Shown one piece after another: positions 46,172-54,392 of a DNA stretch of 64,000 nt. The translations under genes were made by a program, and so were the position numbers. A model generated the notes under the pieces. The model did no database searches and was not told where the DNA came from. It was given only the letters and a program-made list of their open reading frames with translations. The stretch is from contig CAUUCL010000001.1 in the NCBI GenBank assembly GCA_963543845.1, positions 1 to 64,000 on the forward strand, given 5' to 3'. How positions within the stretch are numbered: position 1 is the stretch's first letter; every line of letters begins with the position of its first letter. Origin of the DNA: CAUTNH01 sp963543845. Its GTDB lineage: Bacteria; Bacillota_I; Bacilli_A; Acholeplasmatales; Acholeplasmataceae.

Positions 46172-46783
46172 TTAAGCAGCCTTTTTAGCTGGTGCATTCT
46201 TAGGAGCAGCAGGCTTTTTAGGTGTTGTAGCTTTAGGTGCTGCAGGTTTTTTTGCAGGTTCTTTTTTTACAGCAGGATCAGCTTTTTCACTAGCTTTTTT
46301 AGGTTCAGCCTTTTTTACTGGCGCCTTTTTAACTTCTTCTTGCTTTTTAGCTTTTTTCTCAGGTTTATCTGCAACAACTAATTTAGGAAGCTCTTTTTCG
46401 GCTTCTTGGAATTTTTCAGGAAGCTCTTTCTTTAAACCTTTTTTAGCTTGAAGAACTATTTCTGTAAATGTTTTAGGATCATTTATAGCAATTTCTGCTA
46501 GCATTTTACGGTTTATCTCAATTTTCTCACGACGAAGTCCTGTAATAAATCTTGAATAAGAAATTTCATTTTGTGAACAAGCAGCGTTTATTCTTGTAAT
46601 CCATAATTTTCTAAATTGTCTCTTTTTTTGTTTACGATCACGGAATTGGTATCTTAGTGATTTCATCACTTGCTCATGCGCTGTTCTTACAAGTGCATGA
46701 CGAGATCCGAAATATCCTTTAGCTTGTTTTAATATTTTATTATGACGATGTTTTTTTACAACAGCGGATTTTGCTCTTGGCAT
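46172..46783 (-). CDS. rplT: Ribosomal protein L20 with long basic C-terminal tail
   Basis: 203 residues instead of the usual ~118. Residues 1-115 are a normal L20 ('KHRHNKILKQAKGYFGSR', 'SYSRFITGLR'). The remaining ~85 residues form a low-complexity tail of Lys, Ala and Pro with repeated 'KKP', 'PAKK' and 'AAPK' units, like histone H1-type sequences. No stop or frameshift separates the parts. The normal L20 N-terminus binds 23S rRNA; the tail's job is unknown, perhaps nucleic-acid contact. Third gene of infC-rpmI-rplT. Confidence 0.95.
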   Translation of the reverse strand: MPRAKSAVVKKHRHNKILKQAKGYFGSRHALVRTAHEQVMKSLRYQFRDRKQKKRQFRKLWITRINAACSQNEISYSRFITGLRREKIEINRKMLAEIAINDPKTFTEIVLQAKKGLKKELPEKFQEAEKELPKLVVADKPEKKAKKQEEVKKAPVKKAEPKKASEKADPAVKKEPAKKPAAPKATTPKKPAAPKNAPAKKAA

Positions 46784-46792
46784 ATTATCACC

Positions 46793-46993
46793 CTAGTAAA
46801 GGTTGCTTATCAAAGGTCTGATTCTTTTTTCATCACTCTTTGATACACCTTGTTCCTTTCTTAATCTTCTAATTTGACATTGCCTTTTTGAGGCAGATAG
46901 ATGGCTTGTATAAGCAGAGCCACGTCTTATTTTTCCACTTTTTGTAATCTTAATTCTTTTTTTAAGACCACTATGTGTTTTTTGTTTTGGCAT
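46793..46993 (-). CDS. rpmI: Ribosomal protein L35
   Basis: 66 residues, highly basic. 'KTHSGLKKRIKITKSGKIRR' and 'HLSASKRQCQIRRLR' are typical of L35. Lies between infC and rplT as in most bacteria. Confidence 0.96.
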   Translation of the reverse strand: MPKQKTHSGLKKRIKITKSGKIRRGSAYTSHLSASKRQCQIRRLRKEQGVSKSDEKRIRPLISNLY

Positions 46994-47013
46994 ATTACCC
47001 GTCCTTTTCTATA

Positions 47014-47550
47014 TTATTTTTTCTTTTTAGATGGTCCTACAATCGCAAATATTATATTTCTTTCTTGTGTTAATTTTTGCTCAATAGTTCCAAATTCTTC
47101 CAAAGATGATAAAAACTTTTTAAATATATTAAGACCAACTTCAATGTTATTTATCATTCTACCTTTAAAAAACATTGAAATTCTAACCTTATCTCCTTTT
47201 TCTAAAAACTTTTTAGCATTAACAAGTTTTGTATTAAAGTCATTATCTTGAATGGTAGGTCCTAATCTTACCTCTTTAACTTGGATTACTTGTTGATTTT
47301 TCTTCATTTCCTTTAATCTTTTTTGTTGATCAAAGCGATATTTTGCATAATCCATAACTTTTGCAGTATATGGCTTAGTATCGTTAACTACAACAACATC
47401 TAAATCAACACTTTCGGCATAAGCAATTGCTTTTTCTTTTGAAAGAATACCGCGATTGTTACCATTTTCATCAATCAGTCTAATATCCCCATCAGGAATA
47501 TTCTCGTTAACTAAATCTAATGATTGATTTTCTTTTTTTACTTGTTTAAT
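47014..47550 (-). CDS. infC: Translation initiation factor IF-3, AUU start
   Basis: 178 residues when read from the ATT at 47550. ATG at 47355 would give only 113 residues and lose the N-terminal domain, yet the frame upstream encodes clear IF-3 sequence ('LVNENIPDGDIRLIDENG', 'DLDVVVVNDTKPYTAKVMDY'). A strong AAAGGAGG lies 7 nt before the ATT, and no ATG, GTG or TTG exists in frame between it and the upstream stop. AUU is the classic infC start in E. coli, allowing IF-3 to repress its own translation. An attenuator hairpin lies just upstream. C-terminal part ends 'VGPSKKKK'. Confidence 0.93.
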   Translation of the reverse strand: MKQVKKENQSLDLVNENIPDGDIRLIDENGNNRGILSKEKAIAYAESVDLDVVVVNDTKPYTAKVMDYAKYRFDQQKRLKEMKKNQQVIQVKEVRLGPTIQDNDFNTKLVNAKKFLEKGDKVRISMFFKGRMINNIEVGLNIFKKFLSSLEEFGTIEQKLTQERNIIFAIVGPSKKKK

Positions 47551-47565
47551 AAATTTTCCTCCTTT

Positions 47566-47594
47566 AAAATAAAAAAATGATGCTCAAAGCATCA
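47566..47594 (-). terminator. Attenuator terminator before infC
   Basis: Minus-strand stem TGATGCT-TTG-AGCATCA followed by TTTTTTTATTTT, ending only a few nt before the infC ribosome site. A full terminator directly ahead of the operon it serves implies regulated readthrough. Confidence 0.8.
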
Positions 47595-47722
47595 AAAACC
47601 ATAAATTTATAAACACAAATAAAATAAGTAATACTACTTACTATATATAATTTAAAATTCGTGAGTTTTTACCCAAAGATATGTCAATCAGGTGAGATGC
47701 TTTCTCTTTTCACGATTCATAT
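47595..47722 (-). promoter_or_regulatory. Candidate ribosomal-protein (L20-type) leader of infC-rpmI-rplT
   Basis: The ~130-nt leader can form a long-range stem TCGTGA/TCACGA (plus positions 47710-47715 and 47659-47664) around the block AAAGCATCTCACC. The AGCATC of this block (47696-47701) is complementary to the 5' arm of the attenuator, giving a simple antiterminator. Such leaders bind L20 in Firmicutes; I infer the same here from position and structure, not from a covariance match. A promoter further upstream is not clear. Confidence 0.55.
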
Positions 47723-47844
47723 GATATCATATTCTGTATTTTTCACCAAAAAAAGTGCTCAAAAATAAATACCGTTCCATTTTTATATTTGCAAAACCGA
47801 ATATAATATAGTTTAAAAAAAGTAGATATTAGTCTGCTTATTCA

Positions 47845-48348
47845 TTACATTACTTTATCTAAAAATATTGCAAGTTCATTATAAAAAATTCCATAATTTA
47901 AACTTTGACTATTTTCATGATTTTTTGTATATAAAATTATTCTATCCTTACAAAAAATTAAATTAAATTCAAATTTTGTATCTAACATACTAAATTCAAA
48001 TTTATAAGAATCCAATCCCAAAAATTTCGATAATTCAACTTCTTGTGTTTCTATATCATTATTTTCTAGTTTAACACTTATTTTAAATTTAAAACTTTTA
48101 TGATCAAAGTCTTTTTGCCTAGAGCCATTAGGTAAAATAGTAAACTTTAATTCCTTTATTTTTACCTGATTTTTATTTTTAAAAATTATTTCTTGTTTTG
48201 AAATAAATGTTCCAGACTCAATTTCATTTAAATATTTTCTTGTTTCATCCATTATGGATTTCCGGTTATAGTTATTACTACAACTACTTATTATAAATAA
48301 TAAAATAACTATAAAAATTAAAAATATATATTTACTTATTTTATTCAT
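47845..48348 (-). CDS. Small lipoprotein of unknown function
   Basis: 167 residues. N-terminal lipoprotein signal peptide: 'MNKISKYIF', hydrophobic core to ~20, and lipobox ISSC (Cys23), so the mature protein is lipid-anchored on the cell surface. The rest is a beta-rich charged domain with no family I recognise. Follows the 163-residue membrane protein gene by 10 nt, probably one operon. About 290 nt to infC contain only the infC leader and, at 47820-47838, a weak imperfect hairpin with T-run. Confidence 0.8.
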   Translation of the reverse strand: MNKISKYIFLIFIVILLFIISSCSNNYNRKSIMDETRKYLNEIESGTFISKQEIIFKNKNQVKIKELKFTILPNGSRQKDFDHKSFKFKISVKLENNDIETQEVELSKFLGLDSYKFEFSMLDTKFEFNLIFCKDRIILYTKNHENSQSLNYGIFYNELAIFLDKVM

Positions 48349-48358
48349 AATATATACC

Positions 48359-48850
48359 TCATGAACCTAGTCTAATAACAGGTTTTGTTAAACCATAATT
48401 ATAAATAAATAATGCATTTTCATATACTTGGCCATCAATTTCAATGTCAAAGCTATACCTTTGACGATAAAACTGTTTAATGTTTCTACTATGAACACAA
48501 AATGTTTTAGCATTATAAACTTTGTTATCTTTTTCTAAAGTAATATCAACTTTATAATAAACATCATATGCATAATCATAAAAGACATTAATTAGTGATG
48601 AATTATTATATTCATCTTTAGTTATCTTTTTAATTACAAGTTTAGCTTTATCAAACCTATCGACTTTATTATCGCTTGTACGCAATTCGATACTATTATA
48701 TGAATACGTTTTATTATTTAATGGAGGTAAATTTCTATACGATGACAAAATAATAAAGTATATGCTAATACCTAATATTATTAAAATAAATGGAATAAAA
48801 ATGCTAAGCCACAAAGCAATTCTTTTTTTCTTATTCATGCGCGATAACAT
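48359..48850 (-). CDS. Membrane-anchored protein of unknown function
   Basis: 163 residues. Basic N-terminus (RMNKKKR), one membrane helix (~12-34) and a ~125-residue extracytoplasmic domain with aromatic and charged residues. Not recognised. The ATG at 48850 (AGGG 5 nt upstream) lies inside the end of a tiny upstream reading frame; the ATG at 48838 has no ribosome site. Together with the tiny gene and the lipoprotein it looks like a small envelope cluster. Confidence 0.75.
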   Translation of the reverse strand: MLSRMNKKKRIALWLSIFIPFILIILGISIYFIILSSYRNLPPLNNKTYSYNSIELRTSDNKVDRFDKAKLVIKKITKDEYNNSSLINVFYDYAYDVYYKVDITLEKDNKVYNAKTFCVHSRNIKQFYRQRYSFDIEIDGQVYENALFIYNYGLTKPVIRLGS

Positions 48851-48950
48851 AATTTCCCTGAGTATTATTTTTCCTTACAAACACAAACAAAATAAAAGTT
48901 GTAAAAGAAAAAGAGAAAATAATTAATAATTTTTTTAAAATATTTTTCAC
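48831..48950 (-). CDS. Possible 39-residue membrane peptide
   Basis: GTG start at 48950 with AGGGG 8 nt upstream. The product starts 'MKNILKKLLIIFSFSFTTF', has one hydrophobic helix (~8-25) and a short polar tail. Its end overlaps the start of the 163-residue protein by 20 nt, which suggests translational coupling. No homologue is recognised, so expression is uncertain. Confidence 0.45.
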   Translation of the reverse strand: MKNILKKLLIIFSFSFTTFILFVFVRKNNTQGNYVIAHE

Positions 48951-48982
48951 GTTTACTACCCCTTTTAATTGTTATTTATATA

Positions 48983-49342
48983 TGGTGGAGATGGAGGGAT
49001 TTGAACCCTCGTATGAAATAAATAGGATATTAAAATCTACATGCTTATTTTATCTTTTAATTTAAGATACCAAAGAAAAATAAACAAAACTCTAAATACC
49101 CGATCCTATAAAATTCACTAAAACATCTAGGCATATTTTAGCATAACCTACAAATATCTTTTAACTAGCAAGTAGGTATACTAATTAAAAGGATTCACAA
49201 ATTATTATGCGAATGCTAATTGTTGTGCATTAGATGCACGATAAATTGGTTTTGCATTTAATCAAACCTCGAGTGTTTAACGTGACTACTCACGGCATGC
49301 ATTTAATATATTCTTTATCCCGGCGACTCCTAAATCATCCCC
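48983..49342 (-). ncRNA. ssrA: Transfer-messenger RNA (tmRNA)
   Basis: 360-nt gene on the minus strand that rescues stalled ribosomes. The tRNA-like ends pair (5' GGGGATG with CATCTCC near the 3' end), CCA is encoded, and the T arm is GAGGG-TTCAAAT-CCCTC. After the 5' part (GGAGTCGCCGGGATAAAG-type block) lies the tag frame: GCA at 49255-49253 to tandem TAA TAA at 49207-49202. It encodes AKPIYRASNAQQLAFA. The C-terminal AFA end differs from the common ALAA but is hydrophobic as required for proteolysis. Confidence 0.93.
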
Positions 49343-49385
49343 ATATACCTTCATTTTATCATATTTTATTTTTAAATATAAAAAG

Positions 49386-49395
49386 TTGGTATAAT
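49386..49395 (+). promoter_or_regulatory. Extended -10 promoter for the two small membrane proteins
   Basis: TTGGTATAAT, extended -10, 25 nt before the ATG at 49421; ribosome site AAAGGAAG lies between. Poor -35. Confidence 0.55.
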
Positions 49396-49420
49396 AATTA
49401 TAAAAGAAAGGAAGAATAAT

Positions 49421-49936
49421 ATGAATGAAGATTTAAATTTAAACGAGAGCACTAATCAAGAAAACATTCAAGAAAATAATTCAAGCAATCAAAATAATCA
49501 ATTTTCAAATGATGAAAACAATACATCAAGCAATAATCAAAGAATTAGATCTATAAAACTTGCTTGTTCAATTTATACAATTATAATTGCATCATTATCA
49601 ATACTAGGTGGCTTTACTAGTCTTAAAAATCAAATGGCTGGTGGTATTATTAATATTTTGATGAACGGTGGAATTTTAGCAACTGCTGCTGTAATGCTAG
49701 ATTTTAGTATAAAAAATAAACCTGTTAGAGGATTTGCAATAGCACTTTTAATTATTTATAGCATTCTCTCATTTGCTGCACTTATGATAGGTTTTTATAT
49801 TATTTTAGTAGGTGGCATACTTGATGTGATTGCCATTGCAACATCATTTTTAGCAATTATATTCTTTTTCTTAATTGCCTTATATATTCCGATAATTGTG
49901 CTTTCTTCACTTATTTTAAAAAATAAAAGAGGTTAA
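49421..49936 (+). CDS. Small membrane protein with Asn/Gln-rich N-terminus
   Basis: 171 residues. The first ~45 residues are hydrophilic and rich in Asn, Gln and Ser (low complexity); then four membrane helices. Family not recognised. Similar layout to the next gene, 3 nt downstream, so the two may be distant paralogues of one operon. These are the only plus-strand genes in the right-hand 48 kb. Confidence 0.7.
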   Translation: MNEDLNLNESTNQENIQENNSSNQNNQFSNDENNTSSNNQRIRSIKLACSIYTIIIASLSILGGFTSLKNQMAGGIINILMNGGILATAAVMLDFSIKNKPVRGFAIALLIIYSILSFAALMIGFYIILVGGILDVIAIATSFLAIIFFFLIALYIPIIVLSSLILKNKRG

Positions 49937-49939
49937 AAT

Positions 49940-50470
49940 ATGGAAAATTTAGAAATAAAAGAAGAATTAAATGATATTAGCAATAATATAGAAAATAATG
50001 ATTTAGGTTCAAAGCAAAATAAAAGAATTGTTCAAAAAGTATCTGCTATTTTCACCCTTGTTGTGTCAGTTATATATTTTGCAATTAGTTCTGTGAATAT
50101 ATACTTTTCTAGTAACAATATATTTATTATATTTAATACCCTAATTGCCATTTCACTAATTCCAGTATCAGCAATACTTACTGCTTTTACTTTTAAAAAT
50201 AAAAAGATTATGCCATTTTTAATTGCCACTCTTTCAATTTGCTTAGTCTTATTTTTAAGTATTTTTATAAGATATATGTTCCTTGTCTCAGTTGGAACAC
50301 CAATTGGTTTTTCAGTAATTTCATGGCTATATAATACAAATAGTTTTGGAATAGGTGTTCTTGCACTTTATTTAGTTTGGGCGCAGCCTCTTGCATTTTC
50401 TTTATTTATTACTCCTATAACTCTTGGAATTATTGCAATTTGTAAAGAATGTAAAATAGCAAAACAATAA
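49940..50470 (+). CDS. Small membrane protein, possible paralogue of preceding gene
   Basis: 176 residues: a ~30-residue Asn/Glu-rich head, then four to five membrane helices, with a short Cys/Lys tail. Function unknown. Shares a transcript with the preceding gene and ends at a strong bidirectional terminator. Confidence 0.7.
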   Translation: MENLEIKEELNDISNNIENNDLGSKQNKRIVQKVSAIFTLVVSVIYFAISSVNIYFSSNNIFIIFNTLIAISLIPVSAILTAFTFKNKKIMPFLIATLSICLVLFLSIFIRYMFLVSVGTPIGFSVISWLYNTNSFGIGVLALYLVWAQPLAFSLFITPITLGIIAICKECKIAKQ

Positions 50471-50478
50471 TCTAAAAT

Positions 50479-50502
50479 AAAAATGGGCTAACGCCCATTT
50501 TT
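50479..50502. terminator. Bidirectional terminator
   Basis: AAAAATGGGC-TAAC-GCCCATTTTT perfect stem-loop flanked by A and T runs, serving the plus-strand membrane genes and the minus-strand yneF operon. It abuts the yneF stop. Confidence 0.9.
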
Positions 50503-50758
50503 ATTTTTTCTTTGTTTTATTTGCTTCCATCTCTCTCATTACTGCTCTTACTTGTTTTTCTGATGGAGTTCTTCCCATTTGTTGCATCATTGCTCTTATC
50601 ATATTTTCATTGATTGGTGGATTTTTATCAAGGTATTTTTTAATAACTGTTCTTGCTACAAAAAATCCTGCAATAAAACTTGCTAAAATAAGTAAAATCG
50701 GAATAAAAATTAAAACATATAAATTAACTTCTACTAATGCATTTATTTTTAAAATCAT
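50501..50758 (-). CDS. yneF: YneF family (UPF0154) membrane protein
   Basis: 85 residues. One N-terminal membrane helix (~14-36, 'IPILLILASFIAGFFVAR'), then the conserved tail 'KYLDKNPPINENMIRAMM' and 'MGRTPSEKQVRAVM' typical of UPF0154. Role unknown. Last gene of a five-gene operon; AAAGGAG upstream of the ATG. Confidence 0.88.
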   Translation of the reverse strand: MILKINALVEVNLYVLIFIPILLILASFIAGFFVARTVIKKYLDKNPPINENMIRAMMQQMGRTPSEKQVRAVMREMEANKTKKK

Positions 50759-50759
50759 A

Positions 50760-51296
50760 TTATCTCCTTTTTAAATATATTATTTTATTTTCACTGTATT
50801 CTTTTTCCTTAATAATATCGTATATTAAAGGAATTTCAAACTCTATTTTTTTTAATGTCTCAATAACAATTATTGAGCTATTTTTTATAATACCTTCTAA
50901 TTTTACTAAAACATCACTGTATAAATTATCATGATAAGGTGGATCTATAAATACTATATCAAATTTAATACCATCTAATTTTAAACTTTCTAAAAGGTCT
51001 TTATAATCTTGCTTAAATAATTTAAAATTTTTAAACTCAAGATTATCTAAGTTCTCCTTTATTATCTTATAACATTTAAAATCCTTATCATTTATATAGG
51101 ATAACTTAGCCATTCGGCTTAAAGCCTCAAGTGAGTATCCACCAGAGCCTGCAAATATATCAAGAGTTGTTAAATTTGTAACATCTCCCAATGTATTAAA
51201 TACAGCCTCTCTTATCTTATCCATCGTAGGTCTTGTTGTGCTTGATTTAATAAATTTAATTTCTCTTGATTTTTTTAATCCCGATATTATTCTCAT
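50760..51296 (-). CDS. rsmD: 16S rRNA (guanine966-N2)-methyltransferase
   Basis: 178 residues. SAM-binding motif 'TLDIFAGSGGYSLEALSR' (~41-58) and catalytic 'FIDPPYH'. N-terminal 'MRIISG..KSREI' is typical of RsmD. It overlaps the peptidase gene by 1 nt. Confidence 0.93.
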   Translation of the reverse strand: MRIISGLKKSREIKFIKSSTTRPTMDKIREAVFNTLGDVTNLTTLDIFAGSGGYSLEALSRMAKLSYINDKDFKCYKIIKENLDNLEFKNFKLFKQDYKDLLESLKLDGIKFDIVFIDPPYHDNLYSDVLVKLEGIIKNSSIIVIETLKKIEFEIPLIYDIIKEKEYSENKIIYLKRR

Positions 51297-52363
51297 TAAA
51301 ATTTTAAAATATTAGAAACTACCCTCTCGTCAAGTTTTAAAACTAGTTTTTCTAAAAGGTTAACAGTTTCCACAAAGTCGCTGTAAGATATAACTGATGT
51401 ATGTGAGTGGATATATCTTGCAGGAATTAAAACTGAAATTACTGCAGCACCACTTTTTGCATATTGCATTCTTGCAGCATCTGTTTGCCCACCTGCAAGA
51501 TATGATAGCTGGTATTTAATGTTATTTTCTTTTGCAACTTTAATAACTTCTTCTTTTAATTTTTGATTTGGAATTAAACCACCATCATAAAAAATTATTT
51601 GTGGCCCCTTTCCAAGCTCTTCACCATTTGAATTATCATTACCTGGTAAATCAGTTGCAAGACCTGAATCAACAGCAATTGCAATATCAGGGTTTACCAT
51701 ATAAGATGCAGTCTGTGCCCCACGAAGTCCAACTTCCTCTTGAACTGTGAAAGTAAAATCAAGTTCTTTATCTTTAGTATTTTTTAATCTTTTAGCAAGA
51801 GCTAATATAGCAGCTGTTCCAATTCTATTATCCCATGCTTTTCCAAGAAGAAAATCTCCATTTGCAAGTTTGGCAAAACTTTGCTTTGGAGTAGCAAAAG
51901 ATCCAACATTTATCCCTAGATTTAAAACTTCATCTCTTGATGATACTCCTAAATCAAGATACATATCATTTATGCTAACTGGTTTTTCTTTTTTCTCTTT
52001 TGATAAAATATGCGGAGGAGTTGAGCCTGTAACTGCAATAAACTCCTCGCCATTTTTACCTTCAACAAGCCATTCATGAGATAGCATAACTTGTGAGTAC
52101 CATCCGCCAATTGGCTGAACTTTTAAAAATCCTTTATCGGTTATCTCTCTTACCATTAAGCCAACCTCATCCATATGAGCTGCTAGCATAATCTTAGGAC
52201 CTACTCCTTTATTTTTTGTGTAGATTTGTGAACCTAGATTACAAGTACTTTTTTCTAAATTCTCATCCTTTAAATAATTTTCAATGTATCTTGCAACTTT
52301 TTTCTCATTTCCAGATACACCAGATATTTCAGATACTTCTTTTAATAAATTTAAATATTCCAT
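51296..52363 (-). CDS. M42 family metallo-aminopeptidase
   Basis: 355 residues. Dinuclear metal aminopeptidase of the PepA/FrvX/CelM type. Ligand motifs in order: 'AAHMDEVGLMV', 'GKAWDNRIGTAA', 'QEEVGLRGA' (catalytic Glu-Glu), 'AVDSG' and 'ARYIHSHTS'. Cytosolic tetrahedral complex in relatives, trimming peptides. GGTG site before the ATG. Confidence 0.93.
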   Translation of the reverse strand: MEYLNLLKEVSEISGVSGNEKKVARYIENYLKDENLEKSTCNLGSQIYTKNKGVGPKIMLAAHMDEVGLMVREITDKGFLKVQPIGGWYSQVMLSHEWLVEGKNGEEFIAVTGSTPPHILSKEKKEKPVSINDMYLDLGVSSRDEVLNLGINVGSFATPKQSFAKLANGDFLLGKAWDNRIGTAAILALAKRLKNTKDKELDFTFTVQEEVGLRGAQTASYMVNPDIAIAVDSGLATDLPGNDNSNGEELGKGPQIIFYDGGLIPNQKLKEEVIKVAKENNIKYQLSYLAGGQTDAARMQYAKSGAAVISVLIPARYIHSHTSVISYSDFVETVNLLEKLVLKLDERVVSNILKF

Positions 52364-52379
52364 ATTATCACCTTTTCTA

Positions 52380-53864
52380 TTATATAATAATTTTTTTATT
52401 TGGATACTTTACTACAATTCTTAGATACTCACCATTTTTTTGCTCAGCTGAAAGAAGTAACTTTCTAATTAAAACTTCTATTTTATAATTATCGTTTCTT
52501 GATACAAACTGAGTTTCAACGATTTTTTCCATATTAGATAATAAATATATATAAGATAGATTTTCCTCTTGAAATTTTAAAAGGTCAATATTATTTTCAA
52601 AGTGGAAAAAAAGTGAGATAATGACTGACTTTCTAAGTTCAATCTCTTTTAAATAGTTGGCACTTTTTATAGCTCTTTGAATAATATAGTTTTTATCTTT
52701 TGAAAACTCTCTTGGATAAACAATGTTTTCCTCATCTACGATAGTATTTATTAAAATATCACTAGTTGATAGATTATTAGATAAATACTTTGCAAATTTT
52801 TTAGGTTTTCTATAATCTCTTGTTTTAAAGCAGGTAAAAAGTTTAATCTCATTTTTAAATATTTTATAGCCTGTAATTATAAATTTATGATAGTTTGAAT
52901 AAATTAAGAATTTTTTAAAATGCATTTTAAAGTAGTCATAATCACATCTTATCTGATATATTCCAATTAACTTATAGCCACTAAGATATATATATGGCTC
53001 ATAAAGAGCATTAGCAACAGTCTTTTCGCCTTTTTCTGAGATATACTCATACTCATGAAAGGTAACTCTTCTAAAGTAAAATATTACATGCGCAATAATT
53101 AAAACTAAAAGCGCTAAGGATAAAATTGAAAAAAGTATTATTTTAACTTTAAATGAAAGTGACTCAGGGCTTGCACTATATACAACAAATAATAAAAAGG
53201 GAATAGAGAATAAATTTAAAAATCTAAAGCATGAGTTAAATGATTTTTCTTTAACTAAATACCCTGATATTAAAAGTACTAATATTATATAACTTACCAT
53301 TATAAGATTTATATAAGGAAGTTTTAAAAAATCCCTGTAAGGAACACCATAGTAAAATGAGACAAAAATTGCAAATGAGATCATAATTGATGATGTTATA
53401 TTTCTTAAAAAATGATAAAAATGATTTTTATTATAAAGAGAAAGTGATACTGAGTGAAATATTTTTTTCATCTCATTAGTGTATGAATAGAAAATATACT
53501 CATCATCTTTTACTATATTTCTAAATTCTGTTTTAGTATTTTCTTTAAACTTTTCCTTTAAAAATCTTTCAAAAAATCTAAGTGGATTTAAAACAAACAA
53601 AATAGCCCCGAGTGCCATTATGATAAGCTCATACTTATATAAAGCATATATTAAAATGGAAATTAAAAGCGCATAAAATAGGCTTATTATAAGTTTAGAA
53701 AATCCTCCAAGAAAAAATGTTGTCATAATTAAAAGACATATTATATATGAGTATATATATGCTCTTATAGAATAGTTTTTAACATAAATAATTAAAAGCG
53801 GCAATGCAATTGTCGCTAGTAAAATTATTGTTAAAGATACAATAAGTCTTCTTTTTAAATTCAT
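52380..53864 (-). CDS. Polytopic membrane protein of unknown function
   Basis: 494 residues. About eight membrane helices in the first ~270 residues, with a loop containing charged stretches, then a ~220-residue soluble C-terminus without recognised motif. Start and the preceding stop overlap (TAATG), so it is coupled to the 4-helix protein before it. The two probably form a complex, but this is inference. Confidence 0.7.
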   Translation of the reverse strand: MNLKRRLIVSLTIILLATIALPLLIIYVKNYSIRAYIYSYIICLLIMTTFFLGGFSKLIISLFYALLISILIYALYKYELIIMALGAILFVLNPLRFFERFLKEKFKENTKTEFRNIVKDDEYIFYSYTNEMKKIFHSVSLSLYNKNHFYHFLRNITSSIMISFAIFVSFYYGVPYRDFLKLPYINLIMVSYIILVLLISGYLVKEKSFNSCFRFLNLFSIPFLLFVVYSASPESLSFKVKIILFSILSLALLVLIIAHVIFYFRRVTFHEYEYISEKGEKTVANALYEPYIYLSGYKLIGIYQIRCDYDYFKMHFKKFLIYSNYHKFIITGYKIFKNEIKLFTCFKTRDYRKPKKFAKYLSNNLSTSDILINTIVDEENIVYPREFSKDKNYIIQRAIKSANYLKEIELRKSVIISLFFHFENNIDLLKFQEENLSYIYLLSNMEKIVETQFVSRNDNYKIEVLIRKLLLSAEQKNGEYLRIVVKYPNKKIII

Positions 53865-54364
53865 TAGTTTATATAACTATTATCCTTTTGGATTTGCTCT
53901 TCCATAACTTTAAGTGGAATTTTAACTCTATTTTTTATTGCAACATATAAATTTATAAAAATTGTAATAACTGATAAAAGAGCCATTACTCCACCTAATA
54001 GGTAGTATGTTAAAGACATATAAAAATTATTTAGTTTAAGATTGCTATTTCTTTCAAGAAATATAAAAATTAAGTATACCAAAAATAATACTAAATAAAT
54101 ATATGTTATAACCATATTTACATAATCATATTTACTATCATATTTTACCGATTCATCTTTTTTGTAAAATGTACTAAATGAAAATATCACAACTAAAATC
54201 AAAGCAATCACGCTACCGTATAATATTTTATATAAAAGATTATTTTCTCCCATTTTAGTAAAGATTGAAAAAATTGCAATCGTTAAAAAAAGAAAGTTAT
54301 ACATAAGTACTACTATCATTGTTTTTAAACTAATATATTCTTTTATTTCTTTTTTTCCTAACAT
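53864..54364 (-). CDS. Four-helix membrane protein of unknown function, leaderless start
   Basis: About 166 residues with four membrane helices. The reading frame extends to a GTG at 54430, but that would translate through the leuS terminator; the ATG at 54364 is preferred. A TGCTATAAT extended -10 ends exactly 6 nt before this ATG, so transcription should begin at the A of ATG and the mRNA would lack a 5' leader. No ribosome site is present, which fits. First gene of the operon ending with yneF. Confidence 0.65.
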   Translation of the reverse strand: MLGKKEIKEYISLKTMIVVLMYNFLFLTIAIFSIFTKMGENNLLYKILYGSVIALILVVIFSFSTFYKKDESVKYDSKYDYVNMVITYIYLVLFLVYLIFIFLERNSNLKLNNFYMSLTYYLLGGVMALLSVITIFINLYVAIKNRVKIPLKVMEEQIQKDNSYIN

Positions 54365-54370
54365 ATACTT

Positions 54371-54379
54371 ATTATAGCA
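54371..54379 (-). promoter_or_regulatory. Extended -10 promoter giving a leaderless mRNA
   Basis: Minus strand TGCTATAAT, then AAGTAT, then ATG. With the hexamer at -12 to -7, +1 falls on the start codon. Confidence 0.6.
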
Positions 54380-54392
54380 TTTTTGTAAGTTT

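Noticed and set aside
47014..47355. infC starting at ATG 47355
   Set aside because: It would delete the IF-3 N-terminal domain, which is encoded in frame upstream behind a perfect ribosome site.
47820..47838. Terminator after the lipoprotein gene
   Set aside because: The minus-strand stem AGCAGA/TCTACT has an internal mismatch, so despite a T-run it is too weak to call.
49234..49419. 61-residue plus-strand reading frame
   Set aside because: It lies antisense to most of the tmRNA 5' half and its product has no protein-like features.
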